Source: Salinimicrobium sp035607535 (lineage in GTDB: Bacteria; Bacteroidota; Bacteroidia; Flavobacteriales; Flavobacteriaceae). Taken from it: a stretch of 64,000 bases of DNA. Each line of letters opens with the position of its first letter. The stretch's first letter is position 1. Where the stretch lies: contig NZ_JAYDZX010000001.1 of NCBI RefSeq assembly GCF_035607535.1, positions 620,001 through 684,000 of the forward strand, in the 5' to 3' direction. This document shows, piece by piece, positions 62,920 to 64,000 of the stretch. The notes under the pieces were generated by a model. It made no database searches and had not been told where the DNA came from. It saw only the letters and a program-made list of their open reading frames with translations. A program made the position numbers and the translations under genes.

Positions 62920-63342
62920 TTAAAAATCCACTTTTTCAGAGATATTCTCACAAGAAACTTCCTGAATAATCATTTCTAGTTTTTCCCGCATTAGCGGCTT
63001 TGAGATAAAACCTTTGACCCCGGGATATTTCTTCTTCTCCTTAGTAAAGTCTTCAATTGACGAAGTGAGAATGTAAACTGTTATGAGACTTTGAATTGCA
63101 GGGCAGATCTCTTCGAATACATCGAGAAAATCCCAGCCTGTCATGGTGGGCATATTCACATCTAAAAATAAAATACAAGCTGTTTCTTCCGGAACACAAA
63201 TATTTTCAACATCTGCCAGCGCTTCTTCGGGAATATTGTAAGAGAGAATTTTTGCTTCGGGGTCAACTTTCCTGATTAAAAGTTCACTTATCAAGTTGCT
63301 GGTAAGATCATCATCAACTAACAGATACTGCCGCTTCTTCAT
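62920..63342 (-). CDS. Single-domain response regulator
   Basis: 140 residues from MKKRQYLLVDDDLTSN; an ATG six codons earlier is open. Only a receiver domain is present: acidic residues 10-12, phospho-acceptor Asp 61 in LFLDVNMPTMTG, the Thr of YILTSS and the Lys in GFISKPL. It probably passes phosphate or binds a partner, since no output domain exists. Its start overlaps the end of the upstream histidine kinase by 29 bases, so the pair is cotranslated and likely cognate. Confidence 0.9.
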   Translation of the reverse strand: MKKRQYLLVDDDLTSNLISELLIRKVDPEAKILSYNIPEEALADVENICVPEETACILFLDVNMPTMTGWDFLDVFEEICPAIQSLITVYILTSSIEDFTKEKKKYPGVKGFISKPLMREKLEMIIQEVSCENISEKVDF

Positions 63343-64000
63343 CGTCTTCTTTTTTATCATATTGATTCTCTTCGTTAAATTCCATTAAAAACCTCGTGCC
63401 TTTTCCTACTTCACTAAATACTTCAATTTTACCACCCATTATCTCTACCTGGGTCTTGACCATAAATAAGCCCATTCCCTTGCCTGGTACATGACTGTGA
63501 AATCTTTTATACAGGCCAAAGACTTGATTCCCTCTCTTCCCCAGATCAATTCCGAGTCCGTTATCACTGAACTCTAACTGTATTCTTTTCCCTTTTCTTT
63601 GAGACTTAATTTCAATTACAGGGTCGACATCCGGTCGTCTATACTTAATACTGTTCATCAGGAGATTATAAAAAATACTGTGCAGGTATGATCTTGTCAC
63701 CCTTAACTCAGGCACCTCAGAAAAATTTGTGCGAATCTTTACCTGTTCGCCCTCTATAATCTGCCTTATACCTGATCTGATAGTCCTGATAAGTTTCTCC
63801 AGATCCACCATTTCTTTCCTCTCGCGTAAGTCGATCTTCACCTGTAGGATGTCATTAAGATCAGTAACAATAGTATCCAATCTTCTAATATTAGAAAATG
63901 TCTCCTGCAGCAGCCTTTCTTTTATCTGTTCCGGATATTCTTCGGTATTGATTAGCTTTTCCAATCCTAGAATATTTGCAACAGGAGCCCTGAGATTATG
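63314..64000 (-). CDS. Histidine kinase, C-terminal part (cut by right edge)
   Basis: Open from the right edge to TGA at 63314, about 228 residues. The DHp box is at the very edge: on the coding strand the first codons read H-N-L-R-A-P-V-A-N-I-L-G, so the phospho-acceptor His lies at 63998-64000. The HATPase domain follows with FYNLLMNSIKYR (N-box), FSDNGLGIDL (G1), VFGLYKRFH and GKGMGLFMVKTQVEIMGG (G2). The sensor part is beyond the window. It overlaps the single-domain regulator by 29 bases. Confidence 0.92.
   Translation of the reverse strand, partial: HNLRAPVANILGLEKLINTEEYPEQIKERLLQETFSNIRRLDTIVTDLNDILQVKIDLRERKEMVDLEKLIRTIRSGIRQIIEGEQVKIRTNFSEVPELRVTRSYLHSIFYNLLMNSIKYRRPDVDPVIEIKSQRKGKRIQLEFSDNGLGIDLGKRGNQVFGLYKRFHSHVPGKGMGLFMVKTQVEIMGGKIEVFSEVGKGTRFLMEFNEENQYDKKEDDEEAAVSVS

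Overview
The window looks like the chromosome of a marine-type flavobacterium (Bacteroidota, Flavobacteriaceae). The signs are a giant secreted protein with a C-terminal type IX secretion (T9SS) sorting domain, a PorD-like (DUF4835) protein, the short Bacteroidota form of RNA polymerase omega, many MKK...C lipoprotein signals, TAnnTTTG promoter boxes with few Shine-Dalgarno sequences, a YtxJ-type bacillithiol protein, and heptamer-type intergenic repeats. No prophage, transposase, CRISPR array or tRNA was found. Most of the window is housekeeping.

Layout. 1-2606: start of an M1 aminopeptidase (cut by the left edge), divergent from recG. 2700-6000: an AT-rich accessory patch with a decayed secreted-protein gene and two lipoproteins that share an unnamed repeat domain of about 75 residues. 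6100-13000: a small DUF1579-like protein, pheT, a DUF4136 lipoprotein, small membrane or signalling proteins and a YbiT-like ABC-F ATPase with a decayed second Walker A. 13000-22200: thioredoxin-fold lipoprotein, fructose-6-phosphate aldolase-like transaldolase, SDR, the signal recognition particle RNA (ffs, minus strand), a glutamine cyclotransferase/thioesterase/beta-helix operon, glyA and fumarylacetoacetase. 22200-29600: YtxJ, ClpB, CsbD, a phytase-like esterase and histidine phosphatase pair, a CrtO-like membrane protein and SmpB. 29650-30505: a six-unit repeat array of hairpins and heptamers ending at the stop codon of pcm.

31288-38269 is a long plus-strand run: oxidoreductase, 3-hydroxybutyryl-CoA dehydrogenase, DUF1015, YggS, an exonuclease/GIY-YIG fusion, a K+ channel and miaA. 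It meets head-on the 5.9 kb gene for a 1968-residue HYR/Ig-like T9SS cargo. 44304-58465 is almost all minus strand: an RprX/RprY-like two-component system, coaE-ybbR-glycosyltransferase, fabI, recN, then bamD-rpoZ-coaBC-porD, dapA with DUF6913, and two similar membrane proteins. 58588-64000: a 5'-nucleotidase split into two genes in reversed domain order, a hybrid sensor kinase with a periplasmic solute-binding domain, two tiny open frames behind a promoter box, and a response regulator/histidine kinase pair cut by the right edge exactly at the phospho-acceptor His.

The signals least explained by ordinary annotation are: (1) a dispersed palindrome, CAAAAATG-n-CATTTTTG, forming the core of several intrinsic terminators and also occurring inside a gene; (2) two repeat arrays that both begin directly at a TAG stop codon; (3) the shared lipoprotein repeat domain; (4) promoter boxes lying 4-5 bases from start codons, suggesting leaderless mRNAs; (5) a UvrC-like four-cysteine pattern in the exonuclease/GIY-YIG fusion.
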